From Bacteroidota bacterium (GTDB taxonomy: Bacteria > Bacteroidota > Bacteroidia > Flavobacteriales_F > PHOS-HE28): 64,000 nucleotides of DNA. The stretch spans positions 1 to 64,000 of the forward strand of contig JAKQEI010000198.1 of NCBI GenBank assembly GCA_029573495.1, read 5' to 3'. Positions within the stretch are counted from its first letter, which is position 1. Each line of letters starts with the position of its first letter. The notes beneath the pieces were generated by a model. It searched no databases, was not told where the DNA came from, and saw only the letters and a list, made by a program, of their open reading frames with translations. This document shows, in pieces, positions 15,909 to 24,864 of the stretch. The position numbers were made by a program, and so were the translations under genes.

Positions 15909-16496
15909 ATGGACCTCAAGCCCTCCCAACTTCCTGGCATGTCGGACCTGCTCTCCGCCGACGAGGCGCGGGACATGGACCGGTTGGTGCCGATCAAACA
16001 GTTCAAGAAAGGAACCGTGCTGCTGAAGGCTGGCGATGTGGCCACCGAGGCTTGGTATTGCATCGAAGGCTGCGTGCACATGTACTATGATGTGGACGGC
16101 GACCTGCGCACTACGGAATTCTATACCGAAGGACAGGCGGTGGCCTCCTTGTACAGCTTCATCAAGCAGGTCCCTGCGAACCATTACCTCGCTTGTGTGG
16201 AGGATTGCACGCTGGTGGTGTGGAGTTATGCGGCTGAACGGGAATTGTTCGGAAAATACCCGAACCTGGAGAGCAGCTGCCGCGTGGCGGTGGAGAGCGA
16301 CTTCGGCGAGCACCAGGAGAGGCATGCAGCCTTCATCACCAAGACCCCGGAACAGCGCTACCTGGACCTGATGGAGCAACGACCCGAACTATTGCAGCGT
16401 GTGCCACAATACCTGCTGGCCAGCTACCTCGGCGTAACGCCTGAATCCCTGAGCCGCATCCGCAAGCGGATCCTGACGAAGGAGGCGGCGCGGTAG
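15909..16496 (+). CDS. Crp/Fnr family transcriptional regulator
   Basis: 195 residues from MDLKPSQLPGMSDLLSADEARDM. A cyclic-nucleotide-binding-like barrel (FKKGTVLLKAGDVATEAWYCIEGCVHMYY) is followed by a dimerisation helix and a shortened helix-turn-helix (YLLASYLGVTPESLSRIRKRIL). This form is common in Bacteroidetes. The FNR iron-sulfur cysteine set is absent, so an oxygen-sensing cluster is unlikely. It converges on the oxidoreductase gene with only 3 nt between stop codons. Confidence 0.85.
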   Translation: MDLKPSQLPGMSDLLSADEARDMDRLVPIKQFKKGTVLLKAGDVATEAWYCIEGCVHMYYDVDGDLRTTEFYTEGQAVASLYSFIKQVPANHYLACVEDCTLVVWSYAAERELFGKYPNLESSCRVAVESDFGEHQERHAAFITKTPEQRYLDLMEQRPELLQRVPQYLLASYLGVTPESLSRIRKRILTKEAAR

Positions 16497-16499
16497 GGC

Positions 16500-17474
16500 C
16501 TAGGCCGCCACATCGATCACCACGTTACCGCGCTTGTGGCCCTGGTCCACATAGCGGTGCGCTTCCACGATGCTCTTCAGTGGAAAATGGCGGTCGATCA
16601 CAGCCTTCAACTTACCCGCGCCCGCCAGCTCGCGGATGCGTGCGATCCCTGATGCACCACCGGAGGAGACGCCCCCGATCACTTGCCGACTGCCGAAGAA
16701 CTTGTTCGTGAGCATGTGCCAGTAGTCAGACCCTGCCGCCGCGCTCGTGACGAACCGGCCCTTCACGGTGAGCAGGTGCTTCGTCGCGGAATAGCTGGTG
16801 CGACCCACCGTGCTGAAGATGACATCGTAGCGCTGGGTGCTCTTCGTGAAGTCGTTCTTCTTGTAATCGATCACTTGGTCAGCACCCAGCCCTTGTACGA
16901 GTTCCACGTTGGCGGTGCTGCACACAGCGGTGACCCTGGCGCCCATGGCCTTCGCCAACTGCACCGCCGCGGTCCCGATGCTGCCTGATGCACCGTGGAT
17001 GAGGATGTGCTCACCTTGCTTCAGTTGGGCCGCCTGGATGAAGTGCTGGGCCGTAAGCGCCCCGACGGCGAGCGTGGACGCCTCGCCATGCGCCAGGTTG
17101 TCCGGGGTATGGGCGATGGCCCCATCCTCCGGCATGCAGATGTACTCGGCGTGTGTACCGGAGCGCATGCCGGTGCTTCCAAAGACGCGGTCACCCACCT
17201 TGAACCTGGTGACCTTATCCCCCACGGTCTCGATCACACCGGCCAGCTCATGGCCCAGGATGGGTGCCTTGGGGGTGAAGAGACCGGAGAAGAAACGGAT
17301 GAGGAAGGGGTCGGCCTTGCGCAGGCGTACATCACCGGAGGTTACCGTGGTGGCGTGGATGCGGATGAGCACTTCGTTCTCTCTGGGTTCGGGCTTGGCC
17401 ACCTGGGTGATGGTCAGGACCTCAGGGCTTCCATAGCGGCTGTACACCGCTGCTTTCATGAGCGTGTTGTTCAT
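16500..17474 (-). CDS. NAD(P)-dependent medium-chain dehydrogenase/quinone reductase-like
   Basis: 324 residues of the MDR superfamily: a GroES-like N-terminus with GHELAGVIETVG, then a Rossmann half with HGASGSIGTAAVQLAKAMGA and a C-terminal FPLKSIVEAHRYVDQGHKRGNVVID. The structural and catalytic zinc ligands of alcohol dehydrogenases are not evident, pointing to a zinc-free quinone oxidoreductase-type enzyme. GACCTTTG, 5 nt upstream, supports the ATG at 17474 over the internal one at 17459. Confidence 0.85.
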   Translation of the reverse strand: MNNTLMKAAVYSRYGSPEVLTITQVAKPEPRENEVLIRIHATTVTSGDVRLRKADPFLIRFFSGLFTPKAPILGHELAGVIETVGDKVTRFKVGDRVFGSTGMRSGTHAEYICMPEDGAIAHTPDNLAHGEASTLAVGALTAQHFIQAAQLKQGEHILIHGASGSIGTAAVQLAKAMGARVTAVCSTANVELVQGLGADQVIDYKKNDFTKSTQRYDVIFSTVGRTSYSATKHLLTVKGRFVTSAAAGSDYWHMLTNKFFGSRQVIGGVSSGGASGIARIRELAGAGKLKAVIDRHFPLKSIVEAHRYVDQGHKRGNVVIDVAA

Positions 17475-17479
17475 GGCGG

Positions 17480-17487
17480 CAAAGGTC
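17480..17487 (-). promoter_or_regulatory. -7-like box of the dehydrogenase gene
   Basis: GACCTTTG on the minus strand, 5 nt before the ATG at 17474. Confidence 0.4.
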
Positions 17488-17573
17488 CCAGGAGCCCTGT
17501 ACTGGATCCGTTGATGTTGGGTAAGAACGGTAGGACCTCTAGCACCGATCTCCTCCCGTGATGGGTCAGCCGG

Positions 17574-18719
17574 CTACCTCGTCCTTGCCCGAAAGAAGGG
17601 ATCCCCCTTGCGATGCACAGGTGTGGTAATGGGCATGCCGGCCTGTTCCTGCAGGAAGGCGAGCAGTTCCTGGAGCATGGCGGCGTGCAGGTCGAACTGC
17701 TGGTCCATGGCCTCTGCATCGGGCACGTTGAACCGCCCATCTCCAGCGCGGCGCAGGAGGAAGGCGCTGGTATAGCTCTCATGCCCGAACGGCTCCTTCG
17801 GATCGAGGTAGCGCACATCACCCTGCACACCACGGAACATCGGAAAGGGCGGTTCGCCATCGGTATCGGCCACCATGAGGATCGGCATCGGATATCGGTT
17901 CGACGTGATCGCATCGAGCACATGTGGCCACTTGTCCCGTACCTCAGCGGTGTCGGTCTTCCACTCCATGGTCGTCTCCAGACTGATGAAGGCATCCACG
18001 AGTCCGGGTTCGTGCAATGTGCACCAGCCTTCCTGCGCCCCCCAGCTATGGCCGATGTAGAAGACCCTGTTGCCATTGGCGAGCTGCCGCGCAACGTGCA
18101 GCACTTGGTGGATGCTGTGCTGGTCGGGCTCCCACACGATCGGCGTACCGTACATGGCGCCCTCCAAAGGCCAGTGCCAGTTGCAGCTGATGAAGATGAA
18201 GCCATGCTCCGCGAACCACTCGGCCATCCAGGTGTTCTCGTCGCTCATACCCTGCGCGCCATGGTGGTACACGATCACCGGCGCATGCATTCCCAGGGGC
18301 ATGCTAGCACGCTGCGCATGCGTCGGCAGGGCGAAGAGGCTGTCCTTCACCTGCCAGGCCGTGTACGGGGTGTAGTCTATCGGCTCATCACCATCGAACG
18401 GATAGCGCAGGTCATACTCCACGAACATGGAATCCATGCGCAGGCACAATTCATCGTACACCCGGCGCAATGGCCCATCGAGCTTTCGCTCGTGCAACTC
18501 GCGAAAAGTGATCGCGGAACACAAGGCACTGCGCTCCACCGGGAGCCAGGCCTGCAGAAAGAGCGGTGCAGGACCATCATAGCCGTATCCGGTGTAGTGC
18601 AGACCATCGCTAAAGAGCACGGTATCCGCATGACCGATCGCAATGGGCACCGTGTTGGTCTCCTGTCCGAAGAGCACCGCGCACATGATCACTTGAATGC
18701 CGAACACCAGGCAGCGCAT
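17574..18719 (-). CDS. Secreted alpha/beta hydrolase
   Basis: 381 residues from MRCLVFGIQVIMCAVLFGQ, a signal peptide. The pieces are VIVYHHGAQG (oxyanion region), the nucleophile elbow GHSWGAQEG, an acid-containing LMVADTDGEPPF, and a histidine in PFGHESY. The large size and insertions resemble secreted dienelactone or PAF-acetylhydrolase-type hydrolases, but the substrate is unknown. TATCTTGT, 5 nt upstream of 18719, favours this start over the ATG at 18746. Confidence 0.75.
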   Translation of the reverse strand: MRCLVFGIQVIMCAVLFGQETNTVPIAIGHADTVLFSDGLHYTGYGYDGPAPLFLQAWLPVERSALCSAITFRELHERKLDGPLRRVYDELCLRMDSMFVEYDLRYPFDGDEPIDYTPYTAWQVKDSLFALPTHAQRASMPLGMHAPVIVYHHGAQGMSDENTWMAEWFAEHGFIFISCNWHWPLEGAMYGTPIVWEPDQHSIHQVLHVARQLANGNRVFYIGHSWGAQEGWCTLHEPGLVDAFISLETTMEWKTDTAEVRDKWPHVLDAITSNRYPMPILMVADTDGEPPFPMFRGVQGDVRYLDPKEPFGHESYTSAFLLRRAGDGRFNVPDAEAMDQQFDLHAAMLQELLAFLQEQAGMPITTPVHRKGDPFFRARTR

Positions 18720-19063
18720 CGCGGACAAGATAGCCGTCATCACCACCGCCTTTCACTCGAGTTGCCAAGCCGGTGTCCAGGTCCGGCGCCGGTTGATCCC
18801 CTTACAATAAATAGTATAGCGATGTGCTCGTTGGCCGCGGAACTGCGCATGGCCCTGTCGGGTCCCGTTGCCGAGCGCGATACACCTTGCTCCCTGGCTG
18901 ATGGCGAAGATGTCCGGGCTGTTCACCTCGGGAAGGAAGTGATCACGATCCATCAACCTGACCATCATCCATGAGAGACGCCTCCGTCCGCTACACCGAG
19001 CACGAGCGGGATCGCCAATTGCAGCCGCATGGGTGGCAGTGCCTTATGGGATGGGCGCTCCCA
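18720..19063. other. 344-bp intergenic region
   Basis: It lies upstream of the hydrolase and downstream of DUF2207. It contains the hydrolase -7-like box TATCTTGT at 18725-18732 and a short AT-rich patch (ACAATAAATAGTATAG near 18806) in otherwise GC-rich DNA. A 71-codon minus-strand open frame (18753-18968) has no recognisable domain and no supporting signals. Nothing else is seen. Confidence 0.5.
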
Positions 19064-20779
19064 CTACCAGCCACCACCGCCGCCGCCGCCGCCACCGCCG
19101 CCTGATGATCCACCTCCACCCGAACCACCGCTACTGCTCGGCGGGGTGCTGCTGGCACTGACACTGCTGCTCAGCGAGGAGGACATGCTGCTGGAGAAGG
19201 ACCCGAAGTGACCGATGTTCCCGCTGTACCAACCCGGCTTGTAGTTCGGGTCGACCAGGGCGTTGCTGATCATGTCCTCGAATCGCTCACCCCAGACCTT
19301 CTCCACCCCGAAGGCGATGGCATAGGGCAGGTACTTCTCAAAGACCTCAGGTGTCATCGTCGGCGGGTTGAAGTGCTGCAACTGCTTCTCCTCCGCCGCA
19401 CCCAGGTACATCTTGAATCCGAAGAGCTTGGCGCGTAACGCCTGTTTCGCCTCACTCGGCCGCTTGATCAGATAGGTGTAGAGCAGGAACAGGATCACGT
19501 TCACCACGATGAAGGCGCCGATGTACAAGATGTCCTCTCCACCCAGGTACTTATTGTGCAACACGATCAACGTGATCAGGCAGGCGGCCACCAGCAGCAT
19601 CGGTATCCACCAGAACCGCCCGTTGTTCCCTTTGGTGAGGAAGTCGTGCCATTGCCCGGTCAGCTCTCCACGGAACTCGCTCGCCATGCGCTTCATGCCG
19701 GGATCGTACGTGCCATCGATCACGCATTGCCTGCCGCCACCGACGAACAAATGATCCATCAGCTCCTGTTCCTCGCGCGGCAGGCCTGACCCGTTCAAGG
19801 TCCTCACGATGGTGTAGGTCCGTGACTTCACCAGACCGAACAATACCGCATCCGTCCTCTCCTCGATGCGGATGCGCCCCTTCACCGCGAGCGAGATCAT
19901 GGCGGGTGTGATCTGGTCGTTGTCGAAGCTCCCCTTCATCACCATGGCCACCGAAGCAGGTGAAAGGCCGTCGGGCGGCTCGAATAGCGGTATCACCGTG
20001 GGCCGGTCGGGATCCCGGCCGAAGCGGAACCAGGTGATGAAGTAGTAGAGCAGCAACAAGCCCGTGATCCCGCCACCCGTCAACGGCACCGCGTTCTCCT
20101 CCCAATAGGTCGGCGGCGGTGGTTCGGCCACCACGCCCTTCTGGAACCCCACGGCCACGGTAAGACCTTCATAATAGCCCATCGACCGCCCCTTGAACTG
20201 AACGGTGCGCGGATCGAGGATGGTCGCGCTGCAATCATGCTCGGTACTTCCGTAGGCACCGGTGTAGCAGGCGGTCTGTTCCACCTCGGCGCCGGGCGGC
20301 AGATGGATCAACGCGGAAACGCTGTCGATGTTGAAGGCCCATCCGTTGCCGTTCACGTTCCAATAGATCTCGTCGAAGTCCGCGAAGAAACCCAGCTGAC
20401 CTTTGGTGATATAGGTGATCGTGTACGGGTAGTCGCCTGGCTCCAGGAAGTTGCCCTCGGAACCCACGTACAGCACGAAGTCATCGCCTTCGGTCGCCGT
20501 GTGGTGGGGAGAAGGCGCGCCGAACACGAGCACCTGGGTGAATTCATAGCTGACCCGGTGCTGCCTTCCCTTGTTGTCCGTGAAGAGGCGTGGCAACCTG
20601 CGCACGATGCCGCGCTTGAATTCGTTCCCCTCGGCGTGGATGTTGATCTCCTCGGTGATGGTCAGCTGCCCATCGGCGGCCACCGTGAGGTCCGTGTGGA
20701 ATGAGTTGATCTTCTCGGTCTGGCCGTGAGCGCACAGGACGCCCAGGACCGCCATCAGCAGAAGGGCGCGGCGCATCAA
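19064..20779 (-). CDS. DUF2207 family membrane protein
   Basis: 571 residues. Signal peptide MMRRALLLMAVLGVLCAHG is followed by an extracytoplasmic beta domain with SFHTDLTVAADGQLTITEEINIHAEG, a membrane segment near 240 (GGGITGLLLLYYFITWF), a YPRDP-like region (FRFGRDPDRPTVIPLFEPPDGLSPASV), and two further membrane segments near 395-440. It ends in a Gly/Ser-rich tail with a terminal Trp, as is typical of DUF2207 and TPM proteins. It overlaps lemA by 4 nt. LemA-DUF2207 pairs are widespread membrane partners of unknown mechanism. Confidence 0.9.
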   Translation of the reverse strand: MMRRALLLMAVLGVLCAHGQTEKINSFHTDLTVAADGQLTITEEINIHAEGNEFKRGIVRRLPRLFTDNKGRQHRVSYEFTQVLVFGAPSPHHTATEGDDFVLYVGSEGNFLEPGDYPYTITYITKGQLGFFADFDEIYWNVNGNGWAFNIDSVSALIHLPPGAEVEQTACYTGAYGSTEHDCSATILDPRTVQFKGRSMGYYEGLTVAVGFQKGVVAEPPPPTYWEENAVPLTGGGITGLLLLYYFITWFRFGRDPDRPTVIPLFEPPDGLSPASVAMVMKGSFDNDQITPAMISLAVKGRIRIEERTDAVLFGLVKSRTYTIVRTLNGSGLPREEQELMDHLFVGGGRQCVIDGTYDPGMKRMASEFRGELTGQWHDFLTKGNNGRFWWIPMLLVAACLITLIVLHNKYLGGEDILYIGAFIVVNVILFLLYTYLIKRPSEAKQALRAKLFGFKMYLGAAEEKQLQHFNPPTMTPEVFEKYLPYAIAFGVEKVWGERFEDMISNALVDPNYKPGWYSGNIGHFGSFSSSMSSSLSSSVSASSTPPSSSGGSGGGGSSGGGGGGGGGGGW

Positions 20780-21333
20780 TTGAACTTCACCTGGGGGTTC
20801 TGCTTCTCCACTGGGTTCTCCAGTTCGAAGAAGGCGCTCTTCGCGAAGCCGAACAGGTTCGCGACCAGGTTGCTCGGGAAGCTCTCGATCAGCGTGTTCT
20901 GTTCGCGCACATTGCCGTTGTAATAGCGGCGCGACTTCTCGATGTCACCCTCCACCATGGCCAGCGTGTTCTGCAGCTCCAGGAAGTTCGTGTTCGCTTT
21001 CAGCTCGGGATAACGCTCAGCCACGGCGATCAGGTTCATCAGTGCACCGCTCAACTGCTTTTCCGCCGCCTGCTTGCCTTCCACCGTGGTGGCCTGCTGC
21101 GCTGCGGCGCGGGCGCGTGTCACGCTCTCGAAGGTCTCCCTCTCATGAGCGGCATAGCCCTTCACCGTCTCCACCAGGTTCGGGATGAGGTCGTAGCGTT
21201 TCTTCAATTGCACGTCAATGCCGCTCCAGGCTTCGGCCACGAGGTTCTTCAGCTTCACCAGCTTGTTGTAGATGCCGATGGCATAGAAGGCAAGAAGGAC
21301 AAGGAGGCCGAGGATGACGAGCAGGGGGAGCAT
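20776..21333 (-). CDS. LemA family protein
   Basis: 185 residues from MLPLLVILGLLVLLAFYAIGIYN, a single N-terminal transmembrane helix. The body is a long helical bundle with the LemA signature LKNLVAEAWSGIDVQLKKRYDLIPNLVETVKGYAAHE and a NPQVKFN end. The ATG is supported by TATATTCG, 19 nt upstream. It is translationally coupled to the DUF2207 gene by ATGA. Confidence 0.92.
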   Translation of the reverse strand: MLPLLVILGLLVLLAFYAIGIYNKLVKLKNLVAEAWSGIDVQLKKRYDLIPNLVETVKGYAAHERETFESVTRARAAAQQATTVEGKQAAEKQLSGALMNLIAVAERYPELKANTNFLELQNTLAMVEGDIEKSRRYYNGNVREQNTLIESFPSNLVANLFGFAKSAFFELENPVEKQNPQVKFN

Positions 21334-21352
21334 GGGTGGTGGTTGGGTGGTC

Positions 21353-21360
21353 CGAATATA
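21353..21360 (-). promoter_or_regulatory. -7 box of the lemA-DUF2207 operon
   Basis: TATATTCG on the minus strand, 19 nt before the lemA ATG. Confidence 0.45.
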
Positions 21361-21446
21361 ACCGGCAGCGGGATCGTACGCATGCAACAGGCCACCCCTG
21401 CGATGGACGGCCCCGGTGATCGCGGTGGGACGATCGTCCGTCCGAT

Positions 21447-21836
21447 CTAGCCGGATGCCACGCCTGTTCGGAGCTTCCGAATGATGTACACCGCCCCAAG
21501 GACCTCCACCATGCTCCATGGTACGGCCACTGGAAGGATGGAGAACGGAAGCACGGACATGTTGCCGATGACCAGCCACATCAGCACGAAGCCCATGGTC
21601 CAGGCGATGGCCGCGGTCTCCAGGAGCCCGCCCTTCCGCGCGAGGAAATGGATGGCGATGGCCAGCACCAGCGCCCAGATGCCCCACACCGCACCGTTCA
21701 CCGGCTCACTTGGAAAGGTGAGCCCCAAGCCCGTGTAATGATCCGCCCAATGATCGGCAAGGACCAATTGGTTCCGAACGAACTCGTGAATGGAGATCCA
21801 TACCGTGGCGATGAGGATGGCGAGGACTGTGCGCAT
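21447..21836 (-). CDS. Four-helix membrane protein, unknown function
   Basis: 129 residues from MRTVLAILIATVWISIHEFVRNQL. Hydrophobic segments occur near residues 3-17, 47-64, 72-92 and 97-115. The pattern of a start helix containing HEF and a charged loop (ADHWADHYTGLGL) recalls small bacterial membrane proteins of unknown role. The start was placed at the hydrophobic N-terminus. Confidence 0.6.
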   Translation of the reverse strand: MRTVLAILIATVWISIHEFVRNQLVLADHWADHYTGLGLTFPSEPVNGAVWGIWALVLAIAIHFLARKGGLLETAAIAWTMGFVLMWLVIGNMSVLPFSILPVAVPWSMVEVLGAVYIIRKLRTGVASG

Positions 21837-21881
21837 GATCGTGCCACCGAAAGTAGATATCCCGGACCGGAACCAGGAGTG

Positions 21882-21889
21882 CACCTTTG
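21882..21889 (+). promoter_or_regulatory. -7-like box of the methyltransferase gene
   Basis: CACCTTTG, 4 nt before the ATG at 21894. Confidence 0.4.
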
Positions 21890-21893
21890 CCAC

Positions 21894-22682
21894 ATGTCCA
21901 AGACCACCTATGACCGCATCGGTACGGGCTATGACGCCACGCGCGCGGCTGATCCGTTCCTGGCCCAACGGTTGTTCGACCTGCTGAACGCAGCGCCGGG
22001 GAAGTCTATCATTGACATTGGCTGCGGCACCGGCAACTACACCGGCTTTCTTGCCGCACGTGGACTAGAACTCACCGGCCTCGATCCATCGGAGCGCATG
22101 CTCGAACAGGCGAGGACGAAGAGCGATGCCATCCGGTGGGTGCAGGGGCATGCTGAGGCCATGCCCTTTGAGGACCGAGCCTTCCAAGCGGCGGTCGCCA
22201 CGCTCACCCTGCACCATTGGGCGGACCTGGAGCGCGGTCTTGCCGAATGTGGAAGGATCCTCCAGCCTGGTGCCCGTTTCGTCGTGTTCACTTCCACGCC
22301 GGAGCAGACCGGTGCCTACTGGCTTCGCCATTATTTCCCACGGATGATCGAACGAAGTGCGGCCACGCTGCCCGCCGAGGAACGGATCATCGCCGGAGCC
22401 GCACGTTCCCGACTGGAGCTGAAGGAGCGTGTCCCCTATTCCGTACGACCCGACCTCCAGGACCTCTTCCTGTTCGCTCGCAAGCATCAACCCTTTGCTT
22501 ACCTCGATCCGGAGTTCCGAAAGGGCATCTCCTCCTTCGCGCTGCTGGCGGCGGGCGACGAGCTGGATGAAGGTCTTGCCTCCCTCGAAGCGGATATCGC
22601 ATCAGGTCAATGGGCCAAGGTGCGCGATGAACATGAGCATCAAGGCGGTGACTACCTGCACTTGGTGTTCGAGCGCGCATGA
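21894..22682 (+). CDS. Class I SAM-dependent methyltransferase
   Basis: 262 residues. Motif I DIGCGTGNYTG, an acidic strand end (LTGLDPSERML), and AEAMPFEDRAFQAAVATLTLHHW define a UbiE/Methyltransf_11-type fold. The first residues (SKTTYDRIGTGYDATRAADP) match small-molecule methyltransferases. The substrate is unknown. The ATG at 21894 begins exactly at the family N-terminus and follows the box by 4 nt. Confidence 0.88.
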   Translation: MSKTTYDRIGTGYDATRAADPFLAQRLFDLLNAAPGKSIIDIGCGTGNYTGFLAARGLELTGLDPSERMLEQARTKSDAIRWVQGHAEAMPFEDRAFQAAVATLTLHHWADLERGLAECGRILQPGARFVVFTSTPEQTGAYWLRHYFPRMIERSAATLPAEERIIAGAARSRLELKERVPYSVRPDLQDLFLFARKHQPFAYLDPEFRKGISSFALLAAGDELDEGLASLEADIASGQWAKVRDEHEHQGGDYLHLVFERA

Positions 22683-22694
22683 TCGTTGGCGCAG

Positions 22695-23204
22695 CTATCG
22701 TCCCACAGCGTTCAACATCGCTTCACAGTTCCTCCGCTGCTCGGCAACGAAGCCGGTGCATTCCCGGGCCGTTCCATAGCGCAGCTCCTCACGTGCCTTG
22801 CGCACCTGCGGGTGCCAACCCCAAAGTCCGATGTTCCCGGGCCTGCCCTCTTGAACGGTCCAACAGCGCTCCAGGATCCGTCCCTTCTGTTCCCAGCGCA
22901 TCCCGAAGGTGCTTCGCCCCGGCCAGATCGCAGCCTTGGTCACACAGGCGTCCCAGGTCGCATCCAGGACCCCGGGCTGGTTGCGCAGGAAAGCGACGAG
23001 CGTATCGTACGTTGCCTGATGGTTGATGTATGTCGTCGACCCGTTCAGAACAAGGTGACCTTTACGATGGTCGCGGATGAACCGCTTCATCCAGTGATCG
23101 ACGCGTTCCACCTTCCCGCTCTTGAGGGCCCGCTGAAGCGCGTGAGCATCCTGCCCGTACACCGCACGCGACAGCAACAGCGTGCCGATCAGCACCAGTT
23201 TCAT
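22695..23204 (-). CDS. Secreted protein of unknown function, third gene of operon
   Basis: 169 residues with signal peptide MKLVLIGTLLLSRAVYGQ. The mature protein is helical at first (ALQRALKSGKVERVDHWMKRFI) and has cysteines in WDACVTK, LERCWTV, ARECTGF and RRNCEAM, suggesting two disulfides. No family is recognised. The start overlaps the upstream stop as ATGA. Confidence 0.6.
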   Translation of the reverse strand: MKLVLIGTLLLSRAVYGQDAHALQRALKSGKVERVDHWMKRFIRDHRKGHLVLNGSTTYINHQATYDTLVAFLRNQPGVLDATWDACVTKAAIWPGRSTFGMRWEQKGRILERCWTVQEGRPGNIGLWGWHPQVRKAREELRYGTARECTGFVAEQRRNCEAMLNAVGR

Positions 23205-23887
23205 TCCCCAAGCCATTGCTGCGCGTCATCGATCGTTCGTTGCACGACGGCATCACCGGGAAAAGGCAGAAGATCCTCCCCGCGACGAAAGAGATGGTCC
23301 TGCCCGATGAACTGATCGATGGTCTTTACCACGGCGCGGAGGTACGCGCCATGGATGGTCGCGTTCTCACTGCCCGGGATGTACAGGGGAGTGCTTTCCA
23401 ACACGCTGATCAGATAGCGCACCGCCGCCCTGTCCTGACGCAACAGTTGCTCACTGCCCTCCTTGGTGGTGCAGACCATCGGTCGGATCCGCCTGTACTC
23501 CTGCAATTCGTTCAGACCGCGGATGCGATGGTCCTCATTCCAATGCGCCGTCGCCGCCATGGCGAGCGGAAAGCTGTGGTGCCTTTCGATGTAGGCATGT
23601 GTGACGCGTGCGTGCGGATCCTCCATCCAATGACGGCGCGCCAGCTGCTCGAAGCAATAGCGCGCGCTGTCATTCCTCAACTCTTCATGCAGCATTCCCA
23701 ACAAGGCACAGGAAAGCGGTGTGGCCGGCGGGTAAGCGCCTTGGAAGAGATCCGTGCTGTCCGTCAGCACACCTTCCACATGGATCAGGAAAGAACCGGG
23801 CACATCGCTGCACCCGACCTGATAGCTGGCCCTTTCCTGTCCGCACGATAGCAGCGGAAGCATCAGCAATGGTATCAAGACCTTCAT
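23201..23887 (-). CDS. Lipoprotein of unknown function, second gene of operon
   Basis: 228 residues with lipobox LLSC in MKVLIPLLMLPLLSCGQ. It is mostly helical with conserved-looking Cys/His (RYCFEQLARRHWMEDPHARVTHAYIERHHS). Three internal cysteines lie beyond the lipid-anchor cysteine. No family is recognised. Translational coupling on both sides indicates one transcript with its neighbours. Confidence 0.6.
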   Translation of the reverse strand: MKVLIPLLMLPLLSCGQERASYQVGCSDVPGSFLIHVEGVLTDSTDLFQGAYPPATPLSCALLGMLHEELRNDSARYCFEQLARRHWMEDPHARVTHAYIERHHSFPLAMAATAHWNEDHRIRGLNELQEYRRIRPMVCTTKEGSEQLLRQDRAAVRYLISVLESTPLYIPGSENATIHGAYLRAVVKTIDQFIGQDHLFRRGEDLLPFPGDAVVQRTIDDAQQWLGE

Positions 23888-24654
23888 GGTTCCTGACGTT
23901 GCGCTACGGTGATCCAAAGATCCTCATTCAACAGGAAGTCGATGTCGCGCAGGTGCTCCCCTTGTGAGGGTGACTGCCTGAAGCGATAGCGCCCGCCGAC
24001 CAGCGGTCCAAGGTCGAACGGGATCACCTCCTCGTTCCAGCTTTCGGTGAGCACATCCGTATCGGTGCGCACGGCGAACTGGAGATCCAACAGATAGGTT
24101 CCCATGTCCTTCACCACCAGGGAATGGGAGACCTGGCGAGGCTCACCGCTGGTGATGTAGCCGAACACGAGCTCCATCCGCTCTCCCGGCTCGGGGTTCA
24201 TGGGCCGCAGTAGCAGGTAGGTACCAAAGGGCTCTCCGATCACGGTATCGCGCGGAACACCGGTATCGATCACCAGACCAGCCGGCGTCAACCGATAGTG
24301 CGCGGGCCGCCACACAAGCTCCCCAAGGTCGATGTCCTTTGCAAAGGGCGCTCGGACGAACATGCTCCGCCTCCCTGGTCCGTAGTCGGTGAAGGCATGG
24401 AACTCGATGTCTACCCAACGGCCATGCCTGTTGCGCACTGGATCACAGCTCAAGGTGCCGCTGAAACGGCCGGTAGCCGCATCCGCTGCGGTGCTCGGAT
24501 CCAACCAACCTGTTGAGCGGATGCCGATGGTGGATGGTCCCATGCCGGGTACAGGCTCCTGCCAGTTGACGATGCGGCCGGAAACGTGGACCGTTACTGT
24601 GGCACAGGCGGCAACGGTGCGGATCAGGACAAGCAAGAGCAGAAGGACGCGCAT
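23884..24654 (-). CDS. Secreted protein of unknown function, first gene of operon
   Basis: 256 residues from MRVLLLLLVLIRTVAACATVTVHVSG. The hydrophobic leader ends near AAC, so lipoprotein or signal peptidase I processing are both possible. The rest is beta-rich (WVDIEFHAFTDYG, RMELVFGYITSG, HSLVVKDMGTYLLDLQFAVRT) and looks like a two-sandwich protein. An ATG two codons earlier (24660) is equally possible. Overlaps the next gene by ATGA. Confidence 0.55.
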   Translation of the reverse strand: MRVLLLLLVLIRTVAACATVTVHVSGRIVNWQEPVPGMGPSTIGIRSTGWLDPSTAADAATGRFSGTLSCDPVRNRHGRWVDIEFHAFTDYGPGRRSMFVRAPFAKDIDLGELVWRPAHYRLTPAGLVIDTGVPRDTVIGEPFGTYLLLRPMNPEPGERMELVFGYITSGEPRQVSHSLVVKDMGTYLLDLQFAVRTDTDVLTESWNEEVIPFDLGPLVGGRYRFRQSPSQGEHLRDIDFLLNEDLWITVAQRQEP

Positions 24655-24864
24655 GACCACCCGTACACCTGGAACCCTCGGAGGTTCGATCCTACTCCGG
24701 GATCAAGTACCTTGAACCATCCTCCCGGTCGATCCACGATCGTTCACAATGTGATACCGTCCTCGATAGGCAGAGAGGCGAAGGGCGTTGGTTCCCGATC
24801 CGGACCGACCCCATTGAGACCGAACAAACCGATCATCATCCCACAGTCACCAGCACCATTCATC

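Noticed and set aside
18753-18968. 71-codon minus-strand open frame
   Set aside because: No promoter box, domain or similarity pattern is seen, and it would lie in a leader region.
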